64,000 bases of DNA from Conchocele bisecta (GCA_029237695.1 CM055274.1:73604140-73668139); one strand, 5' to 3'; shown: positions 44,100 through 57,005, numbered from the stretch's first letter. Notes: generated from the letters alone by a model not told the origin. Translations and numbers: made by a program.

Positions 44100-44101
44100 T
44101 G
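44052..44101. repeat. (TG)n/(TGCG)n microsatellite
   Basis: (TG)n runs directly into (TGCG)n at 44052-44101. Confidence 0.95.
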
Positions 44102-44279
44102 GTTCTGTGCGTGCAATTTAATGTTATAGTGTCTGTGATGGAAACATCTAGATGTGGTATAATATCATTTTACGACAAAAAATAATTACCATTCATAATG
44201 TTCCTTACTGTTGGGTGTGTATAGTGAAATTTCATAGCCAAATTATCTCCCCTGCTTATCACAGTTACTTATTACTTGA

Positions 44280-45340
44280 ATATAATCAACATATATGGTG
44301 CGATTGATTAAGGTAATAGGTCATAGATAGATACATTTGACTTCAATGATAATTGCTTACTAAGAGTAATGTGATATATGAATATAACATACGTGACTAT
44401 TGTCTTATTACTGGATACTATATGCTACATTGAGTTGCCATCTCCGCCATCTTTGTATGTACAAGCCATCGCACAGTTTCACCACTTCGTGCGTTTAACA
44501 CATACAGCAAATAATATGACATCAACCCAACTACAAGTTCATGCAATACATACTAGACAGATATGACAACGGCAAGCTATGCACATTATGCCAGCAAACT
44601 ATACAAAAGATGAGATATATAGATATCTGAGCATTTCAAGATGAGATATCTGAGCATTTCGCCCATCAATCTCAAAATAAATTTTGATTTGTAAACTTTT
44701 CAATCTGATGCACAGCCTATGTTAGTGTACACGTTACCCATATGTAAAGCCATATTGACTCGCATAGTAGGTGAGTAGACACCAGGGACAATACTCAAGT
44801 AACTGCTTACATCTCACTGGATTTGATAGCTAATAACAGAGTACAGTAGTGGGTATATATGGTATGTGTTGTGTGGTTTGCCAGGTAAAAGTGATACACT
44901 GTGCGATTTTCTGTGTATGATGCTATTTATAATGGTGGTTCATGTTGTCAAAACCACAGGCACAGACATGTTCAGAAAACTGACATATTTTACAGTTTGA
45001 TGTGATATAATTGACAGGAGTCCGTTCTCCTGGCTTTTCTACATGTGGTTAGCTACATTATATCATATGTTCTACTTCGCATTTTAAGTTCTTTGTCAAA
45101 CGACAGATCATATGAAACTGGCTGATGGCTGAAGCACACAAAGATGGCCGTCTTGGCCACTCCATGTGTCGTATAGGATACAGTATTGAGGCAGTATTTA
45201 CATATATATTATACACATATTCTATCACATTTACGAAGCAATTACTTTGAATCAAACGCTGATATATAAAGGTATAGAACGGGTCCTTAATATGCATCCA
45301 TGTTATTTGCAGTGCATGCAACGGAATGCACCATATTGAA
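44280..45340. repeat. Inverted pair of a 300-bp repeat (CCGCCATCTTTGTATGTAC family)
   Basis: The left arm (44280-44580: TAGGTCATAGATAGATACAT, GCCATCTCCGCCATCTTTG, CATCGCACAGTTTCACC) reappears in reverse at 45060-45340 (AAACTGGCTGATGGC, AAAGATGGCCGTC). Further copies are at 49200-49420 and 59155-59695. Confidence 0.6.
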
Positions 45341-45374
45341 TATCTATCCGAGACACGGTGCCGTTAATTAAGGA

Positions 45375-48300
45375 ATATTTACACTGTCCTTACATTCATA
45401 ATGGAAACGCCCATTTAACGTATTGTGTTTATATCCCAGTACATTACAGTAGCCCCACGCGACGTCGCGCGACGTTGTTTGGTTTGACGTCATTAAATTA
45501 CATGACGTTCATCGTCGTTGTCAATAAACGTCACGCTATTGACCGGCAACGTTGCTGTTCCAGTAATTGCGACAAAATGGCGTAAAACAAGATTATTCTT
45601 GATTTTAAAGCCATATTTGCTTATGTACATTTTTTAATCCCTCAGAAAATGTAATGTAAATATGAGTAATAAAACCATGAGCTGTTGCGTTTACTGTGGT
45701 AACAATACATTTGGTATGTTTAAAGTGTGCGAGGAGTCCATGTGCTGTTGCGTTTACTGGGGTGTAAAATACATATGGTCTAAACTGTTTAAAGTGCGCG
45801 GAGTCCGGAGGTGGTGTGATGTTTTGTATTAATATTTATTATGGATAAGAAATATTGGCATACTTATTTCAGTAATATTAAAATCCATAATATTTTTAAA
45901 ATGTCCGTCATTTAAACTTGACAATCTAATATTTATTATACATGTTTAATGCAGTGTTGATGTTGTGTATGTTTCTTCTGCTTATACTCATAATACAATG
46001 AACACAAACTGGTGATATTATTGCTAGTAATGTGGTACCAGACACCATTATCTTAAAAATGGCCGCTGGAAATAAGTCTGTCACATACATTGCCACATCA
46101 ATGATTTACATATATTACGTATTGTTGTATTACGTATTTACATGTATTACGTATTGTTTTGGCTTATAGTTATGTTTCTTCAAATGGTATCTTGGTCAGC
46201 AAATGTGTTTTCCTTTCAGTGCTGGTTATGAGAGTTTTGATATCCCATGTTCCCAAATATAGGTCTGTGCATTCACCTTTTGTTTTTACGAAGCTGTGTT
46301 TCACTATGATTACTGTTCGCTCAGCTAACCCACTGAACCTCGGCTACATAGAGCAAATTACATTAAGGAAATCCCAATCTTTTGCAAAATCAGCAAATTC
46401 CTGGTAGGCAAAGTGCAGACTTCATCTGACACATGTGTACTTGGTACACTATGCTTACTGTAAATCCCTTTCAACTGTGCAATGGCCATTTTGGAATTCA
46501 TGCTGTGTGACTGTTGTTAACAGTTACCAGAAATTCCTTTTCATTCAATGTGGAAATGTTTGTTTCTTTGGCATTTCAGTTTCTATCTTCAATTGAACAT
46601 CTTCCTGCCATTTTACCAGAAAATAATATATTGCGCTCGTCTAAGACATGTCTGAATCCCGAGATGACCATTGTGCACGCCTTGCAACATTTAGTCAGAA
46701 TTATGTGTTTAGATTCTTTCAGTTTATCTCTGTAATCCCATAACGCCACTGTTTTCTACGGAAATTGCGTTCTGAATACTACATGTACCTGTACATTCAT
46801 AAAGGTAGAATATATATATGTTACTGACTCGTGGGATAGCGCTTCAGTCACTAGTATGTCTTTGCCAGAAACGTGTTTCATTGATAGGCCATATTGCTTC
46901 AGCAGCAGTAAAATATCCTGTAATCTGTGACGACATGCGTATTTATTTCATGGATATGAGAGGCGAGTGATCTTACTCCTCGTGAACAGTCAGTCCGTAA
47001 CCGTAACATAACGAAACCGGGCAAATAACATGTCTCATTATTCATGTTCAATTAGCATATTAGTTGTCTGCGAGAATCAATGATATTGAAGTATTAGGGA
47101 TTGACTTGCCTTTGTGGCACTTCGTAATTCAGTGTCTCTGGCTTTGTAAAGTCATAATATGACAATTTCAACAAGTGAAACGCAATTTGGACCATCAAAG
47201 CACTGATCACTTTTATATTAACACAGGTGTTGTGATCTCTTAAGACAATATGGTAATCGTAAATAATGATAATGACCATGGAACAATACTGCATTTTCAA
47301 CGTGGCCATTTTCTACAGTTTACTGCATACACTTCTGTATCTCCAACACTCTTTTGGGCAATCAATCTGACATTTTACACTCGTCGTGAACATGTGCACA
47401 TGGTGTTTTCATGCCGAAAATGTCATTTTATCACACAAATACTGCATGTTCGACAGTTCTTCTGCACATTCCAGCATACAAGTTTGTATAGGGTATATAT
47501 TGTATGTAAGCAACTCCTTTGACCGCATTTTGAGTGTGATTGTGCCAGCACTGCCTTTCAAGAACACCAACAAGATGAAGACTAATACAGTGATGAAACT
47601 GTATCCATAATTAAGAAAATTCCTGTGTACACACATTGGCCATTTTGAAATATAGCATGTTTGTCATAAACAGTGACTTGAAACTGACTTTAGTTATATA
47701 TATAATTTACTTTAAATAGTGATTATAATCTGGGGGGAAATCAGTCCAAATGATGTGTGCATGATTATATCAGAATTATATGATTTTCACGGCAGCCATT
47801 TTGAAAATTAGAATACAATAGGAACAACTTTTGTTTGATGAAGAACGTAGCAAAACAGTCAACACAACCTAACTATAAATACACTTTACTAAGGACAGTA
47901 CGTAGTGAAGACATAAGTAATATTATTTACATAGAGGCCATTTTTAAAACAAATGTCCGCCATACAAGTTATCAGAAAAAGTTGAACCAACCCCAGTGTT
48001 ATTATTTGAAGTATATAGATGGCATAGCATAAATGTAGATTATGAATATTACAATATATTGTATACGATTTCAGGGCGGCCATTTTTAAATATATGATGA
48101 CCGCCATGGAAGTTGTGAAAATGAAAATAACACTGGTATTGTTGTTTGAGGTCAAAAGATGATTATCACCAAAAAACGAATCAATATTCTACCTGTATTA
48201 CAATGAATATAGCATTTCATGGCGGCCATTTTTATATCCAAGATGGCGGCCAAAGGAATGTTCGAACAAAATGGAACCAACCCCAGTTTTGTTCTTCGTG

Positions 48301-48455
48301 CTCTAAAGATGACAAAAAACATTGGTTACAAGAATGTAGCAAAATAAAAATGCAAAACTACATAACAGTATACACTACAATGTAATGTACTGGGATATAA
48401 ACGCAATACGTTGAATGGGCGTTTCCATTATGAATTTAAGGACAGTGTAAATATT
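45375..48455. mobile_element. 3.1-kb element with 74-bp terminal inverted repeats
   Basis: ATATTTACACTGTCCTTACA to CCCAGTACATTAC (45375-45448) is found inverted at 48380-48455 with a few mismatches. Inside are a CpG-rich patch (ACGCGACGTCGCGCGACGTT, 45457), a 64-bp direct duplication (45675-45804) and a degenerate tandem array (47480-48380). A clean target duplication is not visible and no transposase is recognised. Confidence 0.6.
47480..48380. repeat. Degenerate tandem array, about 147-bp units
   Basis: GGCCATTTTTNAAATAT recurs near 47637, 47793, 47938, 48077 and 48226. Each is followed by GCCGCCATNGAAGT and TGAACCAACCCCAGTNTT-type blocks. Confidence 0.55.
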
Positions 48456-48763
48456 TAATGTTGAAATTAATTAGATGTGATTTGAACAACATATACAACT
48501 ATTTTATATATTACCACGCTACAAATCAGGACCTATCTACTAGTATGTATGTACCTCTGAGTAACATGAAAATAATATGTTCAGGTTACTCAGAGGTACA
48601 TACTTACTACTGTCTGTTCCACGTTTTGCTGCCGACGAACTTTTGACTATTAATGACATTAAATAAAAAAAATATTGTTTGTTTAAATGCATTGTTTAGA
48701 TAATTTGGGCATAAGTTATTCATGCACTTAAACATTTGAATTGCGTTTTGATATTGTATTCGG

Positions 48764-49040
48764 TTAGTTCGTTAGGTACTTTTTTATTCTGCACAAAAGA
48801 TGTAATACTGAATTGCATTTGTTGACAATGTTTTCTACCTGGGTTTTCCATGATAAGGATTCGTCTATGTGTATTCCAAGTAGCTTTTCACAGGATGTTT
48901 GCTGAAGCTGAGTAGTATTAAAGATTATAACTGGAAGGTGTTCTCTATTATATTTAAGTTTGGGTTTAGTTGATATGATCAGTGACTTGGTTGTATCAAT
49001 ATTTACTGCCATATCATTGACACGTACCAGAGAAAGAGTG
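48764..49040 (-). pseudogene. Non-LTR retrotransposon reverse-transcriptase fragment
   Basis: The minus strand reads VNDMAVNIDTTKSLIIST..., then CEKLLGIHIDESLSWKTQVE and LLCRIKKYLTN followed by a stop. NxxKTKxMxxS...KLLGxxID..LxW..H followed by a 'LLxRIKxYL' segment is characteristic of the C-terminal part of LINE reverse transcriptases (jockey/CR1/L2-like). About 90 codons survive and both sides are truncated. Confidence 0.7.
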
Positions 49041-49674
49041 TGACGAAAACACCAAAGGGCAAGTCATTTCAGTTCAAATATAACACAGACGGAATCTGAA
49101 AAATACCGCCAAAAGAATTTCAATTGCCGACAAACGTTGTATGATCGTCTTTGAAGGATATTAAATATTTATGACAACGGTTGCACAATTAAGGACACGT
49201 TCTATTCCTGAGCATCATTTGATTTAAAGATAATTGCTTTGTAAATGTAATTGGATATATGTCTTACGTATATGTGAACATTATAGTGTTACTGTATCCT
49301 ATACGTGGCATGACGTTGCCATCTCGGCCATCTTATTGTGTACATGCCATCGGTCAGTTTCACCCCTTGTAGCGTTTGAAACATATAGTAAAAAAGACAG
49401 GTAAACTAATAGCATTTAGTACAACATGCTGGAAGGATAATTATGTATAACGTGCTATCAATTATGTCATGCCAATGTATACACCATGATTGATACATTG
49501 GTTATAAATGTTGTCATTTCCAAAATCTACAACGGCCATGTTATACTGTGTAAATCATCAGGTCACTCCAGTCACCTAATTTTAGAACTACAGGTATGAC
49601 AACCTTACCACTTATGGTTTGCTAGCAAGCAACATGTTTATGATAGCAGCACACGCATATGTAGCTATGCACTC

Positions 49675-49974
49675 CAGTAGCCTATTTCACCAACATTGCA
49701 AAGTATACTTATCTAGCTAAGTATACTTTGAGGGAGAAATATTCAATTTAAGGATAAACTTATTAATTGTTATTATACTGAATTTATTACATTATCACGG
49801 CCATTTTTGGCTGTGATAATGTAATAAATTCAGTATAATAATTATGCATCATCAACTATATGCAGTCGTTAGTTTTATATGACATAATGCATTTCGGGAA
49901 AAATAAATGATTACTCCCTCAAAGTATACTTTGCTCGATAAGAATACTTTGCAATTTTGATGAAATCGGCTACA
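49675..49974. mobile_element. MITE 'GTAGCC' copy 6 (intact)
   Basis: CAGTAGCCTATTTCACC ... GATGAAATCGGCTACA, with the ACTGAATTTATTACATTATC palindrome intact. It serves as a reference for the split copies. Confidence 0.85.
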
Positions 49975-50203
49975 TATAGCCTGTGTAGAGATTTCTGTGT
50001 GTTAAAATATGGGCATATTTATCGCCAAAAATCACACTTCGTATTGACTTGAGCTACATATAACGGATACGATGTTGTAAATCATTATTTTTAAAACAAA
50101 TTGAACAAAATTTTATTGCTGTCTCTAGTCAAAGTATGAGCTCTCTGTGTCAAACGCTACATACAAGAGGTGAAACTGGCCGATAGCTTGTCCATACTAA
50201 GAT

Positions 50204-50438
50204 TGCTCACTAAAATTCGTACGACTAAAATGTTCGTAAGTGTACATTTAGGATTGTCTGGAAATTTCAATTGGTAAATTTACATTTATTGAGCATAGGC
50301 TGCATATGCAGCCTATGCTCAATAAATGTAAATCCAATAATTGTTTACAAGAAAACATTGTTAATTTGAAATTTACAGACTATCATAAGTTTGCACTTAC
50401 GAACATTTTAGTCCTACGAAGTTTAGTGAAAGGCCCCC
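50204..50438. mobile_element. MITE TTTCACTAAA with central palindrome, copy 3
   Basis: TCACTAAAATTCGTACGAC ... GTTTAGTGAAAGGCCCCC, with the palindrome core 50278-50333 (GGCTGCATATGCAGCC). It is uninterrupted. Confidence 0.8.
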
Positions 50439-50481
50439 TGTTGTCTTCGAAACAAACGATGGTGTTTTATGAAGTCAGTCC

Positions 50482-50695
50482 TTAACCCTTACTACGCTGA
50501 ATTAAATGTTGTCGTCTGCTGGAAATGATTTATTTTCAATATTTCTCGAGAAAAACATGGTTTTTACAGCACATGAGAATCGTCTCCAGTGGAGAAGATT
50601 CTCATTCGCTGTCAAAACCATTTTTTTGTTAAGAATTAAAGCAAAAATGAAAAACGGCAGACGGCAATTTCCGTCAACAGCGTAGGAAGGGTTAA
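50482..50695. mobile_element. Foldback MITE TTAACCCTTACTACGCTG copy 1
   Basis: Ends TTAACCCTTACTACGCTG and CAGCGTAGGAAGGGTTAA are inverted, with TTGTCGTCTGCTG arms and a GAATCGTCTCCAGTGGAG centre. A second, more decayed copy is at 62294-62528. Confidence 0.75.
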
Positions 50696-50851
50696 ACCTA
50701 TTATCATCCTAGTAGTTCAAGTATGTTGTTTATACAGGCCGCCAGACAAAAACACAAACATGTTTTGTACAAACACAGTGCAAAACCATAATGGAAAGTT
50801 CATACATTCAGTGGATTGTCAAGGCCACATAATACAAAAATGTAGATTAAT

Positions 50852-52171
50852 CAAGGTGTATGACCACGTGGTACTAACAACAACAACAAGTACCGATTCA
50901 AAGTACGTATTCTTTTATAGTGTCCTTATTACTTAACGGATTTTGATAAATATGGCGCATCAAACGCGTCGTGTTAAGCTGCATAGTGTGGTCTCTGTAT
51001 TTTCGACACGGAAATCGATTCTTCACAAAAACAAGTTAAGTCTGTCCCTATACCACCAAATGTATGGAACGCCAAATCTACATAAACTCAAATATATATT
51101 GCTAGCAACAAATATTTGGAGCTAGCAATAAATATTTGGAGAGCTCTCGAAATCATTTGGAGAGCTCTCGAAATCAATTAATGATATCTCGAAATCATTT
51201 GGAGAGCTCTCGAAATCATTTGGAGCGAGCATTATATAACATTTGATTTGGAGAGCTCTCTAAATCATTTGGAGAGCTCTCGAAATCAATTAATGATATC
51301 TTGAAATCATTTAAAGAGCTCTCGAAATCATTTGTAGCGAGCATTATATAACTTTGATTTGGAGAGCTCTCTAAATCATTTGGAGCTATCTCTAAATCAT
51401 TTTGAGAGCTCTCGAAATCATTTGGAGAGCTCTCGAAATCAATTAATGATATCTCGAAATCATTTAGAGAGCTCTCGAAATCATTTGTAGCGAGCATTAT
51501 ATAACTTGATTTGGAGAGCTCTCTAAATGATTTGGAGCTATCTCTAAATTATTTGGAGAGCTCTCGAAATCATTTGGAGAGCTCTCGAAATCAATTAATG
51601 ATATCTCGAAATCATTTAGAGAGCTCTCGAAATCATTTGTAGCGAGCATTAAATAGCTTTGATTTGGAGAGCTCTCGAAATCAAGTTATATAATGCTCGC
51701 TACAAATGATTTCGAGAGCTCTCTAAATGATTTCGGGATATCATTAATTGATTTCGAGAGCTCAAATGATTTCCAATGAGCTTTCTCCAAATGATTTAGA
51801 GCTCTCCAAATGATTTAGAGATAGCTCCAAATGATTTAGAGAGCTCTCCAAATAAAATGTTATATTGCTCGCTCCAAATGATTTCGAGAGCTCTCCAAAT
51901 GATTTCGAGATATCATTAATTGATTTCGAGATATCATTAATTGATTTCGAGAGCTCTCCAAATATTTATTGCTAGCTCCAAATATTTGTTGCTAGCAATA
52001 TATATTTGAGTTTATGTAGATTTGGCGTTCCATACAAATGCAGCTCATGAAGACGCGTTTGCTGCGCCATTTGTCATCAAAATCCGTTGCATATTAAAGA
52101 AAATATCAAATAATACTTACTTTGGAGTGGGCGACGTTGTTGTTGTTGTAACCACGTGATCATGCACCTTG
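50852..52171. mobile_element. Large foldback element copy A (TIR of about 130 bp)
   Basis: The ends CAAGGTGTATGACCACGTGG and CCACGTGATCATGCACCTTG extend inward through AAGTACGTATTCTTTTATA and CGGATTTTGATAAATATGGC. The inner satellite element 51061-52037 splits it between CCACCAAA and AATGCAGCTC. Copy B (52796-58873) shows the short uninterrupted centre. Confidence 0.75.
51061..52037. repeat. GAGAGCTCTC satellite in foldback form
   Basis: TGTATGGAACGCCAAATCTA ... its complement at 52037 frame two opposed arrays of ATTTGGAGAGCTCTCGAAAT / AATTAATGATATCTC units that invert near 51680. GAGAGCTCTC is itself palindromic, so the DNA can fold at many scales. Copy B is at 25627-26236. Confidence 0.85.
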
Positions 52172-52897
52172 TTAATGCCAATGGCCATGTGCTCATAGTT
52201 GCAACTTTGGTGCTAATTTAGCTATAATACCGAGTATATGTTGTAGTTACAATATCATCATGGTAGGATGAGGAACTAACGGAGAAGTCCGGTATTTAGG
52301 ATAAATATAAATAAATCTTCAAACAAGAATATGCGGTATTGAGTTGTACACATGTATAATAATATGTTTATTTTAAAAAAACAACATGTTTCCTACCCAA
52401 TATATTCTGAACTGTCGCTTATATCACATGATGCCTTATAACATTGTGAATAGCCACCTGAGACGATCCATGTTTGTTTGTATCTAAGAAGATGAATCCA
52501 CCTCATGACAACTATTTACAAAATTACGATATTTTCCGTGAATGGTGTTAACGTTCGACGTCATTTACAGAACTTGAAATATCACAGTTTCGGTAAATAG
52601 TTTTCATGAAAATCATCTTAATTTCTTTTAATTTGATACCAGTTATAATATATAAGTTGTCACCCAAAAGGTGCAACGGTTTCGAAATTTAGACAGCTTT
52701 TCAAAACCGGTCCCCGTATTATAGGTACAACATCACATGGCTTGTCTCAACTGTCATCTGCTATTGCGATATAATTTTCACTTTAATAACGATCTCAAGG
52801 TGCATGATCACGTGGTTATAACAACAACAACAGTGGCTGAAAGTGTTGAAATCTTACCCACTCCAAAGTAAGTATTAGTTGATATTTTCTTTAATAT

Positions 52898-53882
52898 TGT
52901 TAGGCTAGCAGCTAAACCCTGGTTGGCAGTTTAGAGTAGACTAAACAAGATACAAGTTTCAGTTTCTTTATTATTTCTATCACGATTGTTTTGTCAGGAT
53001 GGCATTACACTGTAGTACTAGCAGTAGCCGAAATGTTAGTGGCTGGAAGAATCTACAACAACAACAACAACTAATGACGGAACGACGAACGAAGTTTTAG
53101 TGAAAGTGAAAGTGAAAGTTCTGCATTTGAGCGTTGGTCTGCTCTTTGTGACCGAAGTGACCGAAGTGAGAATCTGTGTTGCGTCATTCCTTATATAGAC
53201 ACTGGATCTGACAGTCAGCCAATCGGTGGCCAGGAAATCTGACAGTCAGCCAAGCGTTGACTGTCAAGTTTCCGCCATTTGGATTTGGATTGAAATGTTA
53301 CGTTTTTGGGCTTTTAGACTAGAAAATACCAGCGTAGATAGCTAAGATATCGTGACGGTCAGATGTCCAGATGATTGTGCATGTCAAAATACATCAGGTA
53401 AGTGTAAAGTTGTGAAGATAAACATGCATTTAATGAGTGACCGCCAAACAGAAAGGCTGCGTGAGTTGACAGTCAAATAATGGCGGTCACGAACTTTGTG
53501 AGCACTGCGGAACAAATAATTAGAATAATGGAGATATGACGTCTGAGATATGATCACCTATGCAAATACTTAGGCGGAGGGTTGAGCTACTAACATATGT
53601 ATGTGTGACACCATGGTAAAGAAGATCCATCACAAACTGGCCCAATAAAGGTGGTCACGTGACCTCCACAGAACTGTCAATCCATGTCAAGAGTCAACAA
53701 GGGCCATTACATTTCATTCTGTTGTGATTCACACGGCAGAATGTGAATAGTATGGCTTATTTAGCAGTTAATGAGTTCATCAATCAAAATATGCATCACT
53801 GTGAATGTGCTTATTAAGAAAGTATCAGCAGTCAAAAAATGGTAATAAATCTGATCAAATTGTAAGGATCATTTCCATTACA
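52898..53882 (-). repeat. 3' LTR (minus-strand element)
   Basis: It carries a TATATAA box (minus, 53191-53197) and an AATAAA signal (minus, 52967-52972) in the order expected for U3-R-U5 read on the minus strand. It has small insertions relative to the other LTR (for example, an extra CGAACGA near 53085). Confidence 0.85.
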
Positions 53883-53893
53883 CTCCCCCCACC

Positions 53894-55168
53894 TTAAGTC
53901 ATAAGTCTAATACATATTTCACACCGTTAAAGAAAGTAAGTAGTTGTGTTTGTTCAACTATACCAGATACATAATTATTATTAGTTCTGAATATTATAAA
54001 TGTGTATGTTATTTCCAATTTCACCAATGTTGTACCACGGTGGTACGTTCCCCCCCCCCATATTATACCATATTGCCAAAGCCTTGTTGAGCATGGTGAT
54101 TTACAGTTACAAGTCCATTTGTTGTCCAAATATTAGCAATCAGTTACACTGTCTGTATCTGTTAAACAATACTTTAGATAAGAAATACCGTATACTACTC
54201 TGCATGCGACTATGACCATAAATTCTAACATGTACTAAACCCTCAATAAAGGTATAATTACTGTGAGCACAGTTCCTGTGGTTTTATTTAGTTTGTCCTT
54301 TGCAAGTTCCCGTTAGTTGTATCTTGGTGGCCATTGTCAAGATACACATCAACTTGGTAGTTCAGCCAGGCTATCGGTCTTCACGGTGTGGTAGTTTACA
54401 TAAATCCACGGTAGACGGAGACATCAAAAATCAGCACGCAACCATAGCTGCTGACACCTCGACATCACAGGAACCACATTTTTCTCACAAAATAGTCTAG
54501 TCTTCCAGCCGTATCATGCCGACGGTACTTCTCCAATAGTAATTAACATATAAATCACGGCACACGGAAGTGGCTATGGCAGTCCCGGCCATCGGTCAAT
54601 TAAATACCTGTTGATGACTATACCTCACCCCACTAACTAACGTTCTTGCCCCTAGACACAATACATCGTTCGTAAGCAACCGGTTGATCAGTCCAGTCCC
54701 TACACAGATAGCATATTTGATTAGATAATTATTTCGCTGATCAGCCTCGAGCCCAACCAATATCATCGTCGCAACGGCACTAGACTCTATCCATATCCCT
54801 TACGTTTACACAACGCGTTCCCATTTAACATGTTTTTTTATGTGTTCCTGTATTTCACAATCGACATCTCTCCGTATAAAGCCATCTAAATCCTCTGTTA
54901 ATTCAACTCTGCACTCTTCAATACATGTAGTACCGGTACTAAATAGCGCTGACTATCACGACCTAGATCTAGTTGGTTACACCTTGCGCAGGAATTCCGA
55001 CAATTTCATTATAATATTATTGTCATTGATGGTCATCAAAAGTTTCCATAAAACATGTCTTCAGCAGATACATTGTCCTTGATTATAATTAGATGCGGTA
55101 ACTGATCACTTCGTTGCAGTATGTGGATTATATGCACTCAGTTATTGATTGTCTCATAGTAAGTCCAA
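53894..55168 (-). other. Internal region of the LTR element without recognised Pol
   Basis: This is the 3' internal part of the retrotransposon on its own strand. I find no protease, YxDD, RNase H or integrase signatures in any minus-strand frame. Plus-strand ORFs here (54000-55082) show no family motifs. Confidence 0.5.
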
Positions 55169-55170
55169 TA

Positions 55171-56197
55171 CAGTCGAACTTCGATGGGTCGAACAGCCTG
55201 CGGGGTTAAGTTTTAGTTCGACCCATCCGTTGTTCGACCCATCGGGATTTTTCTACTGTAACCATTTCAGATCTACGAGTTGGTCAGTGTACTAAGTGAA
55301 AAAAGTCGTCATTACGACACGTTGTTTCATATAAATGCGCTTACATTTGCATTTACGGTTGATTGTCACAGTCGTTTATTACCAGAAACAGGCTTTAATA
55401 AAATAAAGAAAGCGGCAAACTCATGTGTGTTTTTATTTACTTAGCCATTATACAGCAATAGAACATGAGAATAACAGAAAATGATTACGAAATAAAATTG
55501 GCGGACTTGATTGCCCCGTCCGATACGATCATGCCCAGTCGCTCCATCACTACTTCGGACCCGAATATCCCCCCGGCAGAACCGGGTCCTTCCTCGGATT
55601 GCTCGGTCGTCACTAGTGCATTTGTGGTAGACAAACGAGTCTGATGATCTGTAAAATATGTTTTGCTTATATGGCGAATAAATCGGATGACACATCACAC
55701 TCATTACTGATCATAGTAAAAACAGTTCATGTTGATTTACAACTTAAAAGGCCAGATGCCAGGTCATTAATTAAAACTGAGCGCTATTTAATTCCACATG
55801 TCCCATAAATTACCACTTTAATTAACTAACAACTTCGCCGACATTGGTCAATGCATAATTACCACGTATGCTGGTCACGACTGCCGTTATTGTATACGCT
55901 CAAATGACCACTTGAGATTTGTTTGACAACCGATTAACAATAGGTGTGAAAGTCAATCAACTAGTCTGGAGACAATCGTCTGACATGTTCGAGTTTTTGT
56001 GATGTTTATAGTGGATTTATACACGACCGGGCGTGACATCGATTCGAGGCATTGAGGGTTGTTCGATTTTCACAAGTTCGACCTATACCAGGTAGTTTTA
56101 ACGTATTTATATAGGAATTCTGCCGGGACTTAAATGCTAGTTCGAGGCAAGCATGGCTGACGCGTTTACCAGGGTTCGACCCATCGAAGTTCGACTG
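55171..56197. mobile_element. TA-flanked DNA transposon CAGTCGAACTTCGATGGG inside the LTR element
   Basis: TA|CAGTCGAACTTCGATGGGTC ... GACCCATCGAAGTTCGACTG|TA, with 20-bp perfect inverted ends, 1027 bp. A GC-richer plus-strand stretch (about 55495-55642) is open to a TGA and reads LIAPSDTIMPSRSITTSDPN then PPAEPGPSSD. It could be a transposase C-terminal remnant, but I cannot identify it. Superfamily by ends and TA: Tc1/mariner/pogo. Confidence 0.75.
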
Positions 56198-56459
56198 TAT
56201 ATCTATTTAGTTCAAAGCAGTTGTCCAGTTTATCGAAAAGTTAGTTTTGAGATTTTTATTGTTTTTTTTTCTTCATTTTCCTTTTTTTTTTGTTTTCTAT
56301 TATTTTCTCTAGAGGAACTCCATGTCCCAAACAATGTCTCGACGCCACGGCCTGTAGGACATCGTTTGCGGCACGTCATTGTCTGTTTGACTCCGGTCAC
56401 TCCCATTCGGTATTCCGGTGGCTGCACTGTATTGTTCAATATCAGGTCCCAGGATGCTC

Positions 56460-57005
56460 TCATACGTTGTGACAATGTTCACCACCATGTCCATGGATGT
56501 GCAATGGGATATTGCACACTGGTATCGCATTCTTTTGGAAAGAGATTTGTACAGCTGGTGAAGTGATTAAAATTGCATGTGCAGCGCAATTCAGTGCAGG
56601 ATATGCTATCCTGCCTAACCTACGAATGTCATCAGCACATGCTGCTATACATTCCCCAGGTTTCCGTTGTCTGCCGTTAAAAGATTCTAACCACATCTGC
56701 TCATTGTTGGCGTATCCAAATCGGCGGCTAAATGTATCCACTAAAGTTCTGTATGAACTTCTTTCTTCTTTGGAGAGAGAGAGCAGAAACACACATGCTT
56801 CTCCATGCATGCATGTCTGAAGTACTAATGTCCTGGTCCGTTGATTCCATTTCCCAAGTTCGGCGCAGATGATAAAATGGGCGAAGAAGGCTTCCCAATC
56901 GGAGTTCCCATCGAATGGTTCTGGTTTGATAGTAGGTACATGGTCGATATCATTGACTGCGTTGTCATAGTCGAACAAAGGTGAGTTTGCTCCAGAGTGT
57001 GACAT
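56460..57005 (-). CDS. Retrotransposon Gag fragment
   Basis: This is a 181-codon ORF on the element's strand, about 590 nt after the upstream LTR. It contains KPEPFDGNSDWEAFFAHF, WNQRTRTLVLQTCMHGEA and LVDTFSRRFG, the pattern of the retrotransposon Gag (capsid-like) domain. The nucleocapsid Cys-His knuckle and Pol are not seen. After about residue 140 similarity fades, suggesting a frameshift or junction to unrelated sequence. It probably serves as packaging protein only. Confidence 0.75.
   Translation of the reverse strand: MSHSGANSPLFDYDNAVNDIDHVPTIKPEPFDGNSDWEAFFAHFIICAELGKWNQRTRTLVLQTCMHGEACVFLLSLSKEERSSYRTLVDTFSRRFGYANNEQMWLESFNGRQRKPGECIAACADDIRRLGRIAYPALNCAAHAILITSPAVQISFQKNAIPVCNIPLHIHGHGGEHCHNV

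Noticed and set aside
55441..55704. Minus-strand 87-codon ORF as remaining Pol of the LTR element
   Set aside because: It lies inside the inserted CAGTCGAAC transposon, not the retrotransposon, and has no Pol motifs.
56153..56566. Plus-strand ORF of 137 codons
   Set aside because: It is antisense to the gag ORF and spans a transposon end and a T-rich run. No family motifs.
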